NCBI RefSeq assembly: GCF_000275845.1
Contig: NW_006766883.1
Coordinates: 1,263,163-1,327,162 of the forward strand
From: Dichomitus squalens LYAD-421 SS1
Lineage: Eukaryota > Basidiomycota > Agaricomycetes > Polyporales > Polyporaceae
Length of the DNA stretch: 64,000 nt
Direction of reading: 5' to 3'
Under the pieces are notes generated by a model. The model was not told where the DNA came from and ran no database searches. It saw only the letters and a program-made list of their open reading frames with translations. Shown here one piece after another: positions 21,026-33,395 of this stretch. The stretch's first letter is position 1, and each line of letters starts with the position of its first letter. The position numbers and the translations under genes are program-made.

Positions 21026-22428
21026 TCATATCTCAGTATACTCGGGAGGCACGTCCAGCGGTTCTGGCTCGTGCGGGCCAGAGCCGGAGCCGGAGCCAGA
21101 GCCAGAGCCAGACGCCTCTACCGCCTTGCCCTCGCTGTCAAAGCGCACACCCGAGTCCGCGTGGTATTGCACGGGCTGGTCGGCGCCCGCGCCGCCCTTC
21201 TCGCCCGCGGCCTCTGCCGCTTTGCGCTCCGCGGGAGTGAGGGCGGCGGCGCCGAGGCCGAGGCCGACGTCGCCCGCGTCGTTCACGACCGACAGTGTGC
21301 GGCCGACGCCTGATGTCGAGCTGCTCAGCACGCTGCCTTGGGCTGGGGGGTAGGTGTGTGCTGCTGCTGCGGCACCCGTTGCTCCCACTACGCCCGCTGC
21401 TGCTGCTGCTGCTCCAGCTGCTCCGAGCGCGGATGCTCCGTAGATCGATGTATGCGGCGTGACGGAGGGTGCGTCGGTGTATGGTGTGGGGCTGGTGGGG
21501 GCAAGGAAGGGTTCGAATTGCGAGTATCGCGCCGAGAAGCGGCCCTCGCTCGCGGTTGGTGGAGGTGGTGGGCGTGCTAGATGATCTTTCTCTGTGGCGG
21601 TGAGGTGTTCGGGTCAGCTCGGAGGACTGGGCGGGTTGATGGTCAGTGTGTATGCACGCACCGGTATCGAACGGGTCGCCCGAGAAGCCGCGGTACTCGT
21701 AATCTCGGGAATGCCTCTTCCTCCAGTAGAGGAAGTAGAACGCGAGTGCGGCGCCGACAAGCAGCGCGACGCCGCCGACGACACCGCCGACGATTGCTCC
21801 TATGGGGAGGGATTTGGAGCTGGACGCTGAGGATGCGACGGTCGACGACGTCGCGGTGCTGTGGTCGAGCACGGAAGTCGGGGCGCTCGTGCCCGTTGCG
21901 AAGACGGTCGTCACCCAGACGGCTGTACTAGGAGTGGCCTGGGGTTGGCCGACAGCGACGGCATCAAGCAAGAATGGGATGCCGTCTGTTACTTGAAGGA
22001 CGGTGATCTCGAGTGAGTGCTTGCCCGCCGAGAGGGGGCCAGAGTTGAAGAAGGTGACACCGGTCGCGTTGGTCGCGCTAGCCTCGAAGAGGAATGCGGA
22101 ATTCTGGGAGTTGTCGAGGACGTAGGATGATATAGGGCCTGAACCGCTCGGTGCGTTCGGGGGTGCTATTGTGGCGCCAATTACGACGATCTGGGATGCT
22201 GCAGCACGGAGACCAGAGAGTCAGAGAGATGTTGGGGTTGGTGCTTCAGGACCACTGACCGATGAAGTCGACCTTGACGGTGGAACCCTGAGTTGCTGTA
22301 GACGAGATGGTGTCATTGAAGACTCCGTGGGCCAGGAAGCCTTCTAGGTCGGTGTTATCGAACCAATTGCCTGAGTACGAGAAAACGGAACTTGTGTCGT
22401 CAAAGTATAGAAATGCTTCAGAGGACAT
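21026..22428 (-). CDS. Single-pass membrane protein with PPxY tail
   Basis: Three exons on the minus strand. The extracellular part starts SSEAFLYFDDTSSVFSYSGNW and runs to VLQVTDGIPFLLDAVAV, a beta-rich ectodomain pattern common in Agaricomycete surface proteins (aromatic-DDT start, GPISSYVLDN, LSAGKHSLEITV). A Ser/Thr stalk leads to one membrane helix, LPIGAIVGGVVGGVALLVGA, followed by the basic stop YWRKRH. The cytoplasmic tail has Ala runs, an acidic and helical segment (LTPAERKAAEAAGEKG), a (Gly-Ser) run coded by a GAGCCG/GAGCCA hexanucleotide repeat at about 21075-21112, and ends DVPPEYTEI. PPEY is a PPxY motif of the kind bound by Rsp5/NEDD4 WW domains. Introns lie at about 22200-22260 and 21597-21662. 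No clear signal peptide precedes the ectodomain, so the true start may be missed. Role unknown; sensor or wall-linked receptor is a guess. Confidence 0.75.
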
Positions 22429-23347
22429 GGCTGCAGGGTGGGCACGAAGTCAAGGGGAAGACCGGCAGGAAGGAGATGAAAGGAGCCGTCAGCGACGGCG
22501 AGGGAACATGGGGGCTGTATGAGACAGCAACGAAGCAGGGACGGTGCTGCATGCAGCCCGCCGTGGCACTGCTGGGCGGCCGAGATCACCACAATCACCA
22601 TCCGTCTCAGGAGTGTTACCGCCATGCTTCCTTACATAAGCCATCTATTCGTATTTCCTCCGGAGTAGCCCCCATTTTGGGAAACGCTGTACTCGTCGCC
22701 ACGGCGCATTTCGTCTCCCATGTCTTGCAACTAGGGCTTCATCACTAGATGTTCGGAGGCGTGCAAAGGAGTCGCGACGGGCAAGGCAGGCGCAGCCAAC
22801 TTCTCATTCGTAGAAGTGAGGCCAAAAATACCACGACAGAAGTCTAACCTCGCGGCGCGGCGCCCGTGACGTCCATCTGAATCGTTCCTGCACTAGTACT
22901 GCCTGCACCCACATCTATTGCCAGGCGCACGGCCTGCTACCCGTCTCTTCGTCACACATAAGTCCCATCTTATACCGCCCGTCGCCACCTCGTTGCCCCC
23001 ATAGACCATAGTCCAATGCTCCATTAGTCTGGCTTATAGATAGTCGCGATGTAGATGCAAACCGGCTTCTGAGATGAATGACTGGTCGACGCTGCAAACA
23101 TGCTGGTATGTCGATTGCTGCTCTACTGCTTACCGACATGCAACCATTTCCCAAGGAATCTTCCCTGTTACAGTACCCGGCGTCGAACGTCAATACCCAT
23201 CGCGCGGCCAAGTAAGCAGGACGAATCGATGCCCGACATGCAAGAACAGACTTCCCTATCACGAGACTTGCGCAATGACGTCCTCCACTCAGGACCCACA
23301 CGTCCGCCTTTGCCATCAGACATGTCGATACCTTCGTCGTCTTTGTC
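22429..23347. other. Divergent intergenic region
   Basis: About 920 bases between divergent starts of the membrane protein (-) and the epoxide hydrolase (+). It should hold both promoters. No conserved frame or RNA gene seen. Confidence 0.5.
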
Positions 23348-25076
23348 ATGTTGACTGCGCCGTCTAAGCCCTTCAGAGTCTGAGTAAGCGCAGTTCATCT
23401 CAATACTAATGGCCAGGCGGTAGCCCTTCAACACGGTGTCATACTCTTCCAGTATCCTGGTCAGGCTAGCTCAGTATGTCGGCGGGACCGGAGCAACGTT
23501 CACATTGCACGTCTCTGACACGGACCTGCCAGTCCTGCACGAGAAGCTAGCCCTCACCCGTTTGCCCGACGGGCTCGACGGCGCCGGATGGGGCTATGGT
23601 GTACCACTCGCGCACGTCAAGCGGCTCGTCGTGCGATGGAAAGCTGGCTTCGACTGGCGAAAGTCCGAGGAGGAAATCAACAAACTGCCCCAGTTCACCC
23701 GCGACATTCCGGTCGAAGGATTCGGGACATTGAGCATACACTACTTGCACCAAAGGAGCAAGCTGGAGAACGCCATTCCGCTCCTCTTCGTCCATGGTTG
23801 TGAATCGCGAGCGTATCGCAGTTTTGTTGTGGCCGCTAACGATGTTGATCGTGAGCCTATTCACGCAGGGCCTGGGCATTTTCTGGAGGTCCGAAAGCTC
23901 CTTCCTGGGCTGGTCTATCCCAGTTTCCACGTTGTCGCACTCAGCCTACCAGGGTTCGGATTCTCCGAGGCACCGAAGAAGAAAGGTTTCGCCTCCCGCC
24001 AGTATGCAGAGGTTGCGAACAAACTCATGCTCAGCTTGGGGTACAACGAATATGGTATATTTCTCAAGGATAGCGATCCTCTTCGCAATACCGCTCACTC
24101 CGTTTCGATGAATAGTCGCACAGGGAGGAGACTGGGGTCACGAAGTCCGTCGCGCACCATTGACTGCTTGCACAGTCATGCGCTGAGTGTCTGTCAACCA
24201 GATCACAGGATTTCTGTCGACATACTACGGTCCCACACACGTCAAAGGTTGGCTGTCCAACAACACCGAGTGCGTTGACGTTAGATCTCTCGTCACATTC
24301 GACTTCTCCCATAACCATGGTTTGGGCTTTGCAGTGCACTCCCTCCTACCTTATCCGCCCACCCCTGGCTGTATATCAAGCACCTCCTAACTCCACACAG
24401 CGAACGTGAACGGAAGGGAATCGCGTACACGTCAGCATTTAAAAAGACGGGGTCCGGTTACTTCATCGAACAAGCCACAAAACCCCAGACAATCGGATAC
24501 TCTCTGGCCGACTCACCCGCGGGCCTCCTCGCGTGGATATACGAAAAGCTTTTCCTCTGGACAGACGAGTACCCCTGGGATGACGATGAAGGTGGGTCTC
24601 CCGCTGCTATGGCCTAGCTGGATCTGCCTTCACGGTACAGGACCAAGTCTGGCATACTGGGTACTGATGAGTCGCGACTCGACAGTGCTCGAATGGGTCT
24701 CGATCTACTGGTTCTCCCGCGCGGGGCCTGCGGTGAGCCTTCGCATATACAAGGAAATGACGGGCAGCCGCAGCCACGACTCCATCCTCGGTGTAAGAGC
24801 CCCGGTGCCGTTCGGGTACTCGGCCTTCCCTAAAGAGCTCATCCAGTCTCCAAGGACGTATGTGTTAGTCCATTCATGTGCCTTTGAATCACGCATGATG
24901 TGCTCTTCAGATGGCTGCACACCCTAGGCAACGTCGTCTTCGAGCGCGAGCACGAGCGCGGAGGGCACTTCGCGGCGCATGAGCAGCCTGAAGCCCTTGT
25001 AAAGGACTTCCAAGACATGTTCGGCAAGGGCGGATCAGCCTTTGGCGTCGTCCCTGGTAGGAATGGTTATGCTTGA
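23348..25076 (+). CDS. Epoxide hydrolase (EHN + alpha/beta hydrolase)
   Basis: Microsomal-type epoxide hydrolase that opens epoxides to diols via an Asp-ester intermediate. The N-terminal EHN domain is clear: [65 protein letters not shown]. The core gives the oxyanion loop [28 protein letters not shown], nucleophile Asp in [10 protein letters not shown], and the catalytic His near the end in [14 protein letters not shown]. The correct donors were chosen by motif: GTGAAT at 23801 restores HGWPG, and an acceptor at about 24111 restores QGGDWG. Further introns are at about 24130-24210, 24280-24400, 24590-24687 and 24860-24910. The start is uncertain: an ATG at 23348 gives LTAPSKPF, which matches family N-termini but needs an intron at about 23378-23473. 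Convergent with the lipase, 199 bases apart. Confidence 0.85.
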
Positions 25077-25275
25077 CGGACAGCAGGTTGTTAGTGCCGT
25101 GTTATATCTTTTGCCATCAACACTGTTATCACGGCTTTGGTGAGATTGATTGTTCCTATGTATTCCGTGATCCAACCGGCATCCCTAATAAATGTAGGCG
25201 TACAGACTTCGTGAAAACCATTTCCTCCGAGCAGTCCGATGTTGGGCCTTAGTGATATTGCTTGCGTGACGTGCG

Positions 25276-26956
25276 TCATACATTTGAGGGAAGGACGCTA
25301 CCAAAACCACTGGCGTGCCGACGTGCATGGTCAACGGCACGAAGCCAATGCCCTAGGTCTGTCCAGAAGGCCTTCTGGCTCTCTGTGGCCAGCCAGACAG
25401 GAGCGATGGAGAAGTGGTGTGCGTTCTCCAGATGGTGGACATGCCAAACGCCTGCAACTGGCGGCTCGTGGTATCGCGACTTCTCCGGAGGGCCGTTCAA
25501 CACGCTCTCGCTATGGCTATAGTGCATGCATCGTGTGAGCCTGATACAACCGTACGTAAGTAAGCAGTCAATTACGGCAGCGGTTCGACCCACTTGCAAT
25601 CGTACGGGTGCCACTGGGAGAATAGTGGCACGACGCCGTCGTTCGCACGCAACGCCGCAGAGACGCCATTCCCACCGCCTTGATCGATGTCGACGAGGCC
25701 GTCCTCGAGATCGGCGTCCGCGTCATGCTGGTCCTCGGGCATGGTGGGGCCAACCGTCTCCAGGAAGGTAGGCACTAGTCGGAGGTCCGAGAAACGGAAT
25801 GTCATGATCGCACGGGATGCGAAGTAGAGCGGCCAGCCAGATATTCGCTGTAGCAGTGTTGGTGTGCTCTTGGCATCGGACGGGGTATGAGTGTGGCTCT
25901 GCTCATGATTGTGAGTGGGTGTAGAAGGCAATGTACGGATACGTGGTGTCCCACCATTGTAGCGCAATAACTGCGATAGTACGTGTTTGGGTTGACCTTC
26001 CCCTCTTGTACAGCTTCCCGCTCGTCCGCGGCAGCGAAGGTCACGTCGTACGGCGTCGCATCGCGACTCTCCGCCCAGTCGCTCCGCCACAGCTGCCTCA
26101 GAAAGGAAACAAACGAGGCGTCACGAAATGACAAGCCTCTCGCCTCTGCGTGAAGATCGAGGAAGGGTAAGAAGGGCGCAAAATACGACGCCACATGGAT
26201 CGCCTTCGCGAGCAGGTTTCCCGCGGAGAGCGGGCGGACATTGGGGGCATCTCGGGTATCTTCGCCGAGGGTATATACAAGCTGTGTTCCTCTGAAAGGC
26301 GCAGATACTGGGTGCACAGCTCAGCGCCAGGATCTAGAACGCAGGGCTATGCGCGTACCGGTACTGATGGAGAGTATCATGTCCGGGTGATATTGCTTTC
26401 CGAAGAACCCCGTGGCAATCAACCATTGCAACTTGATGAGAGTTGGCCCTCCCTAAAGAGGAGTTGAACCAAGTAAGAAAGGGTGAAACGGAAGGAGACG
26501 CAGCACTCACTATGGAGTGTCCAAGGAAGTGCAATGGACGATCGGAAGACCACTCTGGATAGAGACCTTGTGCGTGCGTGCGCCCGAAGCGACTGTGACC
26601 GCTCTCGCGTGCATGTTTCGCGCCATAGTCGACTATGAAGAGATCTGGACAACAAGTTCAAGGTATTTCTGCTCCTGAAAAGAGCTTACCTGTGCCGCCT
26701 ATTAGCGCGTAGAATAGGTCGCATGCTCTATCGTGTAGAGAGCTGACAAGCCCCACGCTAAATGGACTTCGCATGAGAGTGATCCTGAAACAGGTTCACA
26801 ATACACTGACCTAGTGAATATTGTCCTTCGATCGTCCTCTCCATTACTTTGACAGGCGTGGTTTGCATACTGCTCGAAATGTCCCCAGACGAGCGCGCCT
26901 GCGCAGCTCAGAAAGCCTTCGACGATCACAAGCGGTGTCGGGGGAGTGGCTGCCAT
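25276..26956 (-). CDS. Staphylococcal-type lipase-like alpha/beta hydrolase
   Basis: Lipase of the bacterial family I.5 / staphylococcal type, as found in many fungi. From the start at 26956: PPTPLVIVEGFLSCAGALVWG, SVGLVSSLHDRACDLFYALIGGT, VDYGAKHARESGHSRFGRT, then the nucleophile elbow LHFLGHSIGGPTLIKL (GxSxG). Later blocks are TQLVYTLGED, LSAGNLLAKAIHVASYFAPFLPFLDLH, LRQLWRSDWAESRDATPYDV, LRANDGVVPLFSQWHP and, in the last exon, GVWHVHHLENAHHFSIAPVWLAT with the likely catalytic His. About six introns; the last (about 25523-25554) restores the C-terminal block, so the stop at 25572 is only apparent and the gene ends at 25276. A longer frame opens at 27085, but bases 26957-27030 look like a C/T-rich leader. 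No signal peptide is seen, suggesting an intracellular enzyme. Substrate unproven. Confidence 0.83.
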
Positions 26957-27585
26957 GATGGCCCTAGGGAGAGGGAGGCAATGGGGGAGAAAGAGGACTA
27001 TACAGAATGATATGGGTGAAGGATAGATGGGACCCAGTATGGCCTGCCAGAGGAGAACATGCTTGCGAGCACTCAAGTTGCTCACTCTGAACGCGGCGGT
27101 GGCCGCCTAGGAGACTCGATGTAGGCGGCACTGCGGCCCGTGGCGGAGTGACGCGATCGGGAGATCAGATCGCGATCGGGAGCCTTCAGCCACAACGCGC
27201 ATGCATCGCGATCTGAACCATACAAAGTGTGTTCCTGAACCGCTCATATATTGCACCACAGCGAAATTCTATACCACAAAAGTAAGACTGCACAATGTAC
27301 AACTACGGCCATTTCTACTACGGCAAACTCGAGAACAACAACTGGATCGGGACTCAATAGCCTGTCTGCGTACCGTACAAGTCTTCGCTAGTGCCTGGGA
27401 AGATTATCCGAGTTCCAATATAACATTATAACGCGAGAGAGAAGCGAAACACTGCTTTGTAGTTGACTGTAGAGACAGCCGTATCGTGCCCTGCACGCTG
27501 GTCGGAAGGACATATAGGAGAGATATGCTTACTGCATGTAGAAAGCATCTTCACACCAGTATCCCCCATGCCACTCCTTAGGTAT
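26957..27585. other. Intergenic region upstream of the lipase
   Basis: About 630 bases holding the lipase promoter and leader (C/T tracts on the minus strand at 26957-27030) and the 3' end of the multi-RRM gene. No gene seen. Confidence 0.5.
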
Positions 27586-30500
27586 CTATGTTGGTCTATG
27601 AATGCGTGCATCCGGACTGAACCTTCGCGTCGGAGTTGAAGAGTGTGGAGCTCTGCCCATGTCATTCTGGGGGCTGCTCTCAGACGTCCCCTGCGCGTGA
27701 TACCGATCCCGACGCATCAAGCGTCTCAGAGGAGGACCGCTACGATGTCCGTCGTGAGGTCGACAAACGGTTGTGGCGCGACGAGGACTCACAGGGGCCA
27801 AGGAAGCAGGCGCGCAAGGAGTCGAAAACGGAGGCAGGTTCGGTGCTGGAAGCGCTGTGCCACCGTAAGGAACCGGACAGGGCATCCAGAACCGATGCTG
27901 TCCCGGTGGTCCCGAGGGAGGCTGGGTTACGCGGGGAAAGCCGACCGGATAGCCACCTGGATGTACTGGCAACGCGGGACCTTGGTGCCAAGGGGTACCG
28001 CCAGAGGGCGCAAATGGCGTGACAGGGTGTGGAGGAATCTGTTGCGATGGAGGCCCCTGACCCCCAAAAGCACTAGCCATGTACTGGTCCAAAGCCTCGC
28101 GTTGATAGACTGGAATAAGAGTACCATGCTCGTTTTGAATGAAGCCCGTTGCCCTCAGTGGTGGCTGGGACACAGACTGGTAAGGCGCGACGGTGGCGCG
28201 ATTGTCAGGATCCTGAGGCACAGTCCGTCATCAGTCATATGCGCCGAGAGGAGACACGTAATAAATCCTATACCTTATACGTGCCGTCTCCGGCCGAGAC
28301 AGGTCCCGTACAGCCTGCGACATGGTTCGTAGCATCCTGACCCGGCTCTCTCGCGTAGAAAGCAGAGGCCACAGGCTGCATGGGCGGATAAGTATATCCT
28401 GCGTACCCGTAACCAGGGACCATAGGAACGGCGTAAGGATACGAAGGGGCGTACGGCTGGACCCAAGGCTGAGGAGGGAAGTATCCCACGTTCAGTGGGT
28501 ACGGGGCCACAGGACCTAACGAGGAGGTTGGTGTAGACACAGAAGAGCTGGAGGGCGGAGGGGTCGGGGAGGCAGTCGTGCTTATGGCTCCGTAGGAGGT
28601 CTCGTACCGCAAAGATGGAACCTTTGTAGTGCTGGAGGATATGGACGAGGTGCTGCCGGTAGCAGCATCCTGTAATTTACGTCCACGCAGGGCGTCCTCT
28701 GTCAGGTCGGCGTGGACAAACCGGGATTCATGCTCACTCCACGAAGATCTGTGTCCAACGTCCTCAGTAGGAGACATCATTGTGGTGGCAAATCGAGGTT
28801 GTGATATAACGGGAGAACTGGTCGCGCGGAAGGCGCCACCATGGAAGGCGGCTGCAGCGCCAACGGAGGAGGCTCCCCTGACAAGATGAGGAGGGCCAAG
28901 AAATCCCCGCCCGCGACCGCGTCCTGGACGCCAATTACCACGAGGGGCAGCAGTGCGGTCCCGTAACTGTACCCGAATAGGATAGCCGTCGTGTACTTGA
29001 TTGTGCTATAGAAACGTCAACCGAAATAGCAGTACGTCGCATGTGGAAGAACCAACCTCTTCTTGGACAGCGCGATTGGCTGCTTCAGGGCTTGTGAACT
29101 TCACGAACGCAAATGCCGTACGCTTGTTGACTGTGGATTGCATGAGGTTTAGACGGCAAGAGGAACATATGGAGGGTACGCACGAGGCCTGACGATGTGT
29201 ACACTCTCGATGACCCCAAAGCGGTCAAAGATTTGGCGCAGTGTGTTTTCATCCCAGTCATCACGCCCTGGCATATCAAGTCCGCCCACGAACACGGTTG
29301 ATGGATCGATCTCCCTGCGTCGATCTCCAGGAATGTACGGGACTACATGAGGGTTGACGAAGGTGCGGTCTGGCTGGCCGTCGGCATCTGATGTCGGTGG
29401 AGCATTTTCACGAGACGTCGAGGTTATGGGATCGACTGCTTGCGGGTAGTTCCTATCTGACTTGGGCGTGATCGGAGAGTAGGACGTCGACGGCTTGTGA
29501 TGAGCATCAGCAATGGGAGATCCCATCTCAGGATTCAGTACCGTAACGGTATCGCTGATGGCGCTGCCCGCCGAGGTGTGCGTGTGTAGAGATAAAGACG
29601 ACAACGACATCATGTTGCCCTCGTAGAAGTCGGTAACTTGATCAGCCCATCGAGTACTGGACGCTGCAGTTCGATTGGACCGCATGGTCAAAGATGGAGA
29701 GTCAGCTGTAGCCCACGTTGATTGAGGTACGGTTTCGCCCTTGGGGCTTGCAGCAGGCGAGGGGAAGACGTGTGATCCCGGAGCAGGCGGCATGTGCAAA
29801 ATGAGAGGTCCACCGGGTGATATGGGTGTCGGCGGGAGGCTTCCGTCGATAGAGTGACCGTTGAACTGCCTCGATCGACCGGGAGATACCCACAGACTAG
29901 GAGATGAGGACATGCTTGATCTTCGAAGGCCGGTATTCGTGCTGACGGCGGGATGATGGGCCCAACTGACAGTCAGATGCGGTACGCGACGCAGGGTCTA
30001 AAGTCGGGTTGAGCGTCGGGAAACCACAATTAAGACGTGAAACTCACGAGAAGGGCAGCGACACTATCTTCACGATCTTTCCATTTTACCTCCCAAACTC
30101 CCGGATCCATGTTCGGGGCTCGAGGGGCGTCGTGGGGCAAGGGGTAGTAAGGTCGCACAGCCACTGAGCCCACAACCGTCGTCCCTGCCGAAAAATATTG
30201 ATGACAATCGACTCCTATGATGCATTTTGACTGATCAAACACTACATACCTTCCGGCTGTTCAGGATACTTTACAAAGCTCTCCAAGGGGCCAAAAGCCT
30301 CAACGAGTTTTTGCAGTGTCTGTAGATTATGATTAGTGAGATACCTTCGCACTCTTAAAGCAGATATGTGCCTGCCTCCGTGTCGTATTTCATGGGATGA
30401 AGAAGTAGACCAACTCCATTGAAGGCATCGTCATGAGAATCGGCTGCCAATCCATCAACGGTCGTAGCATCGTAGGCGATGGCCTCTGCGTCGTAGAGTA

Positions 30501-31352
30501 GTCCGAGGTGTCTGGACAAGGCGCATATAGTAGCCATCATGAGGCACTGCCGGTCAATACGTACTTTCCCGACCTTGGACGGAATACTCGCATAGCACTG
30601 GCGAGTTGCAAGTTTGTAGAACGTCCATCGAAACCGGAGGATAAAGACCCAACAGGAGCGCTACACCAACGTTGGTGAGTCAAATCGCTCATAGGATATG
30701 TGGGATATTGCCCGACCGCTCACCGATACGAGATCAGGAGCGCGCGGAAAGCCTTAGCAGGCTCGAATCGCAGGGACCGGCCCAGAAAGGGTCTTGGTGG
30801 GTTTGTTTGCAGTGAATGTAAGAGATCGCCAGCAGCAGAAGGGGTCTGTAGGCGTTAAGATCAAGATGAATTGGCAGCATGTAACCGGGCGGACGAAGGA
30901 TGTTGCCTACCTCGCACTGTACGAACGCACAGACGCCGCCACGACTGTCTCGTACAACCTTTATCGTCTTGATATGGGAATAACCCGACAGATGGTCGGA
31001 TAATTTCTGAGTCAATTCCCCATGCTCGACGGATGCGGGGAGGCTGGTCGGAGCACTAGTTTGAGTACATCCCACGGTTCATCAAGGATCGTAGTAGCCA
31101 CCTCCCAACGAAGATACTGGCGTCATGAAGTGTCCCGTCTTGCGCGGGGCGGCCCTCGGTCGTGCATGTGATTGGAATATCCGCGTCCCGCGAGCCCAGC
31201 GGACGGTCATGAGCTATATTGGATAGTATAGGGCTGTGGGCGGGTTCGGCCGTCGCAGAGCGTCGCGCCGGAGGAGAGGAAGGCGGAGAAATATCAAGTG
31301 TATCATAGCGTGTGCCCCAGGCGCGGTCCCTCGGGAGGTGTTTAGGTGACAT
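27586..31352 (-). CDS. Large multi-RRM RNA-binding protein
   Basis: An mRNP-type protein with two clear RRM-like modules and long Ser/Pro/Gln-rich linkers. The N-terminus starts SPKHLPRDRAWGTRYDTL at 31352. The first RRM follows: DASIFVG, GELTQKLSDHLSGYSHIKTI, VVRDSRGGVCAFVQCE, then (over an intron) DPSAAGDLLHSLQ and FLGRSLRFEPAKAFRALLISY. A divergent middle module (30030-30700) has SAMRVFRPR and WEVKWKDREDSVAALL. The well-conserved RRM is at about 29050-29300: STVFVGGLDMPGRDDWDENTL, FDRFGVIESVHIVR, RTAFAFVKFTSPEAANRAV. An RG-rich patch (NWRPGRGRGGDFLG) and a Pro/Tyr-rich tail follow. About seven introns. In-frame sequence upstream to 31448 is open but looks like leader. No named ortholog recognised; the family is widespread in basidiomycetes. 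Confidence 0.75.
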
Positions 31353-32719
31353 GGACGATTGAAAATTGTAGGTGGGGATAGTGAACGAGAAAATGCGGGG
31401 ATGGTGGTGGTATGAGAGAGAACTGTGGGTGGGGATGAAGTTCATTATAGCGGCGGCGGAAGAAGCAGCCGCGGCGTGCAAAGACAGACAAACTCCGGCG
31501 AGGGCCGTGGTGGTGTAGTGGGGGGCGCAAGGACATCCTCTCGTCACCGTGACAGGTCCAAGGGTCTGCCCAGGATGATCCCAGTTGCGTTCCGCCCATA
31601 CAGCCAGATCGCCGTTCCCCTTGTCACAGCGCCGCAGCTCGTACATTCTTTCGCGTCCCTCACGTGGGGCTCGTTCGTTCCTGGCTGATAGTGCGCTGTT
31701 AGCGGTCAGAACGAACGGGCATGAGTCGACGATACGGCCAACAGCTTTGAGATGTTCCGAATATCGAACCCATTGCTTTCCTGTGCCCAATCACCGGGCA
31801 CAGCGCGGAACTGCGCAGAACGGCTGGGAATATGGCCAAGCGCCTACCCGCCCTAAGAAAGATATTTTTCAGTCGCCGGCGGGCAAACCTTATGAGCTTC
31901 CCTGCACCATTTGACAGTAGAAGATCGAATTCAATCCAAATCCTTTCATTCGCTGACGGGGCCGAGCGGGAACACTGAAGCAGATAACCCTTACTCGGCT
32001 TGGTTTTATATCGAAGAGTAGAGGGCAACAATATGTCAAGTCGACTGCAAGCCAACCGTATTGAGGACGTTAGCAAGCCAATTATGCTAAGAGAAGCAAG
32101 TATAACTCACGTTCCCTGGGGCTGAAATGCGTCATGGACAAACAGGTGTCAAATATCAGAGGTCATTTATCAGACGAGAAGGCGAGCCGTGCAGGCCGAC
32201 TCTTGAGAGCTAAAATGCGATTATTCGCAAGCTTCCTGACAGTCCTCCGTCGTGCTTGCAAAGGGCAACCTGATTGCAGTCAACACCACTGTACCAACCC
32301 GAGCAAGGACGAACCACAACCAATCCCAACGCATGTTCGCTTTGCGAGTCGGCGGCGGCGCAGCCTGTTTCATGCTGCCAGCGGATGAGGTCGCTGCAGA
32401 TCGCGCCACGCGTCATACAGACCTGACTGACATCCGACTTTCGAGCGACGTGGACAGGGCATGTCTAGACTCGATGAGAAGTCGAAGCCTGGGGACATAG
32501 CACCAGCACCGACACTAAGTATGTATATGGTACAGCCACGCCGCTGCCGACGTCCGGCGGAGAGTCACACACGTGACCCTGCTTGTTTGCAGGCGCCTAC
32601 ACACTTTGCCTGCATCCCACAAGGGTCTTCATCATTGCAATCGTGCCTTCTGCCCGAAACCGCCGCATTTCTTCGACTTAGGTATCTCTCGCAGTCAATA
32701 CTAGAGGCCAATTCAAGCT
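31353..32719. other. Divergent intergenic region, multi-RRM gene / RPB6
   Basis: About 1.4 kb between divergent starts. Frames crossing it lack conserved features. It must hold both promoters; long spacing leaves room for an unseen non-coding gene, but I have no positive signal for one. Confidence 0.45.
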
Positions 32720-33395
32720 ATGTCTGACGACGGATACGGTGGCGGCGGCGGCGGAGATGACTACGATTACGAGGGACCGGGGTAAGTCACGGATCTTCAC
32801 GCCTCCTGCCGTACGGCCACTGAAGAAGGATTGCTCTAGTTTTAACGAGGATGCCTTTGTAGGTGTACTAGACTCGCACTAATAGGACACACTGTCCTGA
32901 CACGAGCGTGGCTTTAGGATGAAAACTACGATCTGCTTGCTACGGAGCTTCCGGACGGCGAGGGCGCTGCGGATGGCGAGCACGCGAATGGCTACCCCGG
33001 CGCGAACGGTGCAGAGGGCGGGCAGGAGCCAACAAACGGCGAACAGGCGCAAGCAGAGGCTGCCCGGCCCGCTGCTCAGGGAGAGCGACAACCAAACAAA
33101 GTACGCGTAACGACGCCGTACCTAACCAAGTACGAACGTGCACGAGTACTAGGGACAAGGGCGCTGCAGATCAGGTATGTAGTTTCGCATCTCCTGGATC
33201 GCCATATCGTAGTTCTCATGAGCGCGGACGTTCAGCATGAACGCGCCCGTTCTCGTGCCCTTAGACGGCGAGACGGACGCGCTCCAGATCGCTATCAAGG
33301 AGCTCTCCCAGCGCAAAATCCCTCTCATCATCCGACGTTACCTCCCTGATGGCAGTTTTGAGGACTGGAGTGTGTCCGAGCTCATCAGCGACTGA
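32720..33395 (+). CDS. RPB6: RNA polymerase I/II/III common subunit Rpb6
   Basis: Rpb6 (yeast RPO26, ABC23) is a small subunit shared by all three nuclear RNA polymerases, where it stabilises the clamp and the largest subunit. Four exons: the first, from 32720, codes an acidic/Gly N-terminus ([20 protein letters not shown]); a tiny second exon (about 32839-32858) gives FNEDAF; the third gives [14 protein letters not shown] and the conserved [20 protein letters not shown]; the last gives [36 protein letters not shown] and [11 protein letters not shown]. The last three blocks are diagnostic of Rpb6. The linker between is Ala/Gly/Glu-rich and somewhat longer than in yeast. Length, about 155 residues, fits. 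The micro-exon is inferred from frame and family. Confidence 0.92.

Noticed and set aside
23436..23438. Epoxide hydrolase start at 23436
   Set aside because: The codon there is GTG, not ATG. The ATG at 23348 with a short intron gives a family-like N-terminus.
25572..25574. Lipase stop codon at 25572
   Set aside because: A GTAATT donor two bases before it and an acceptor near 25554 restore the family C-terminal block, so the stop is intronic.
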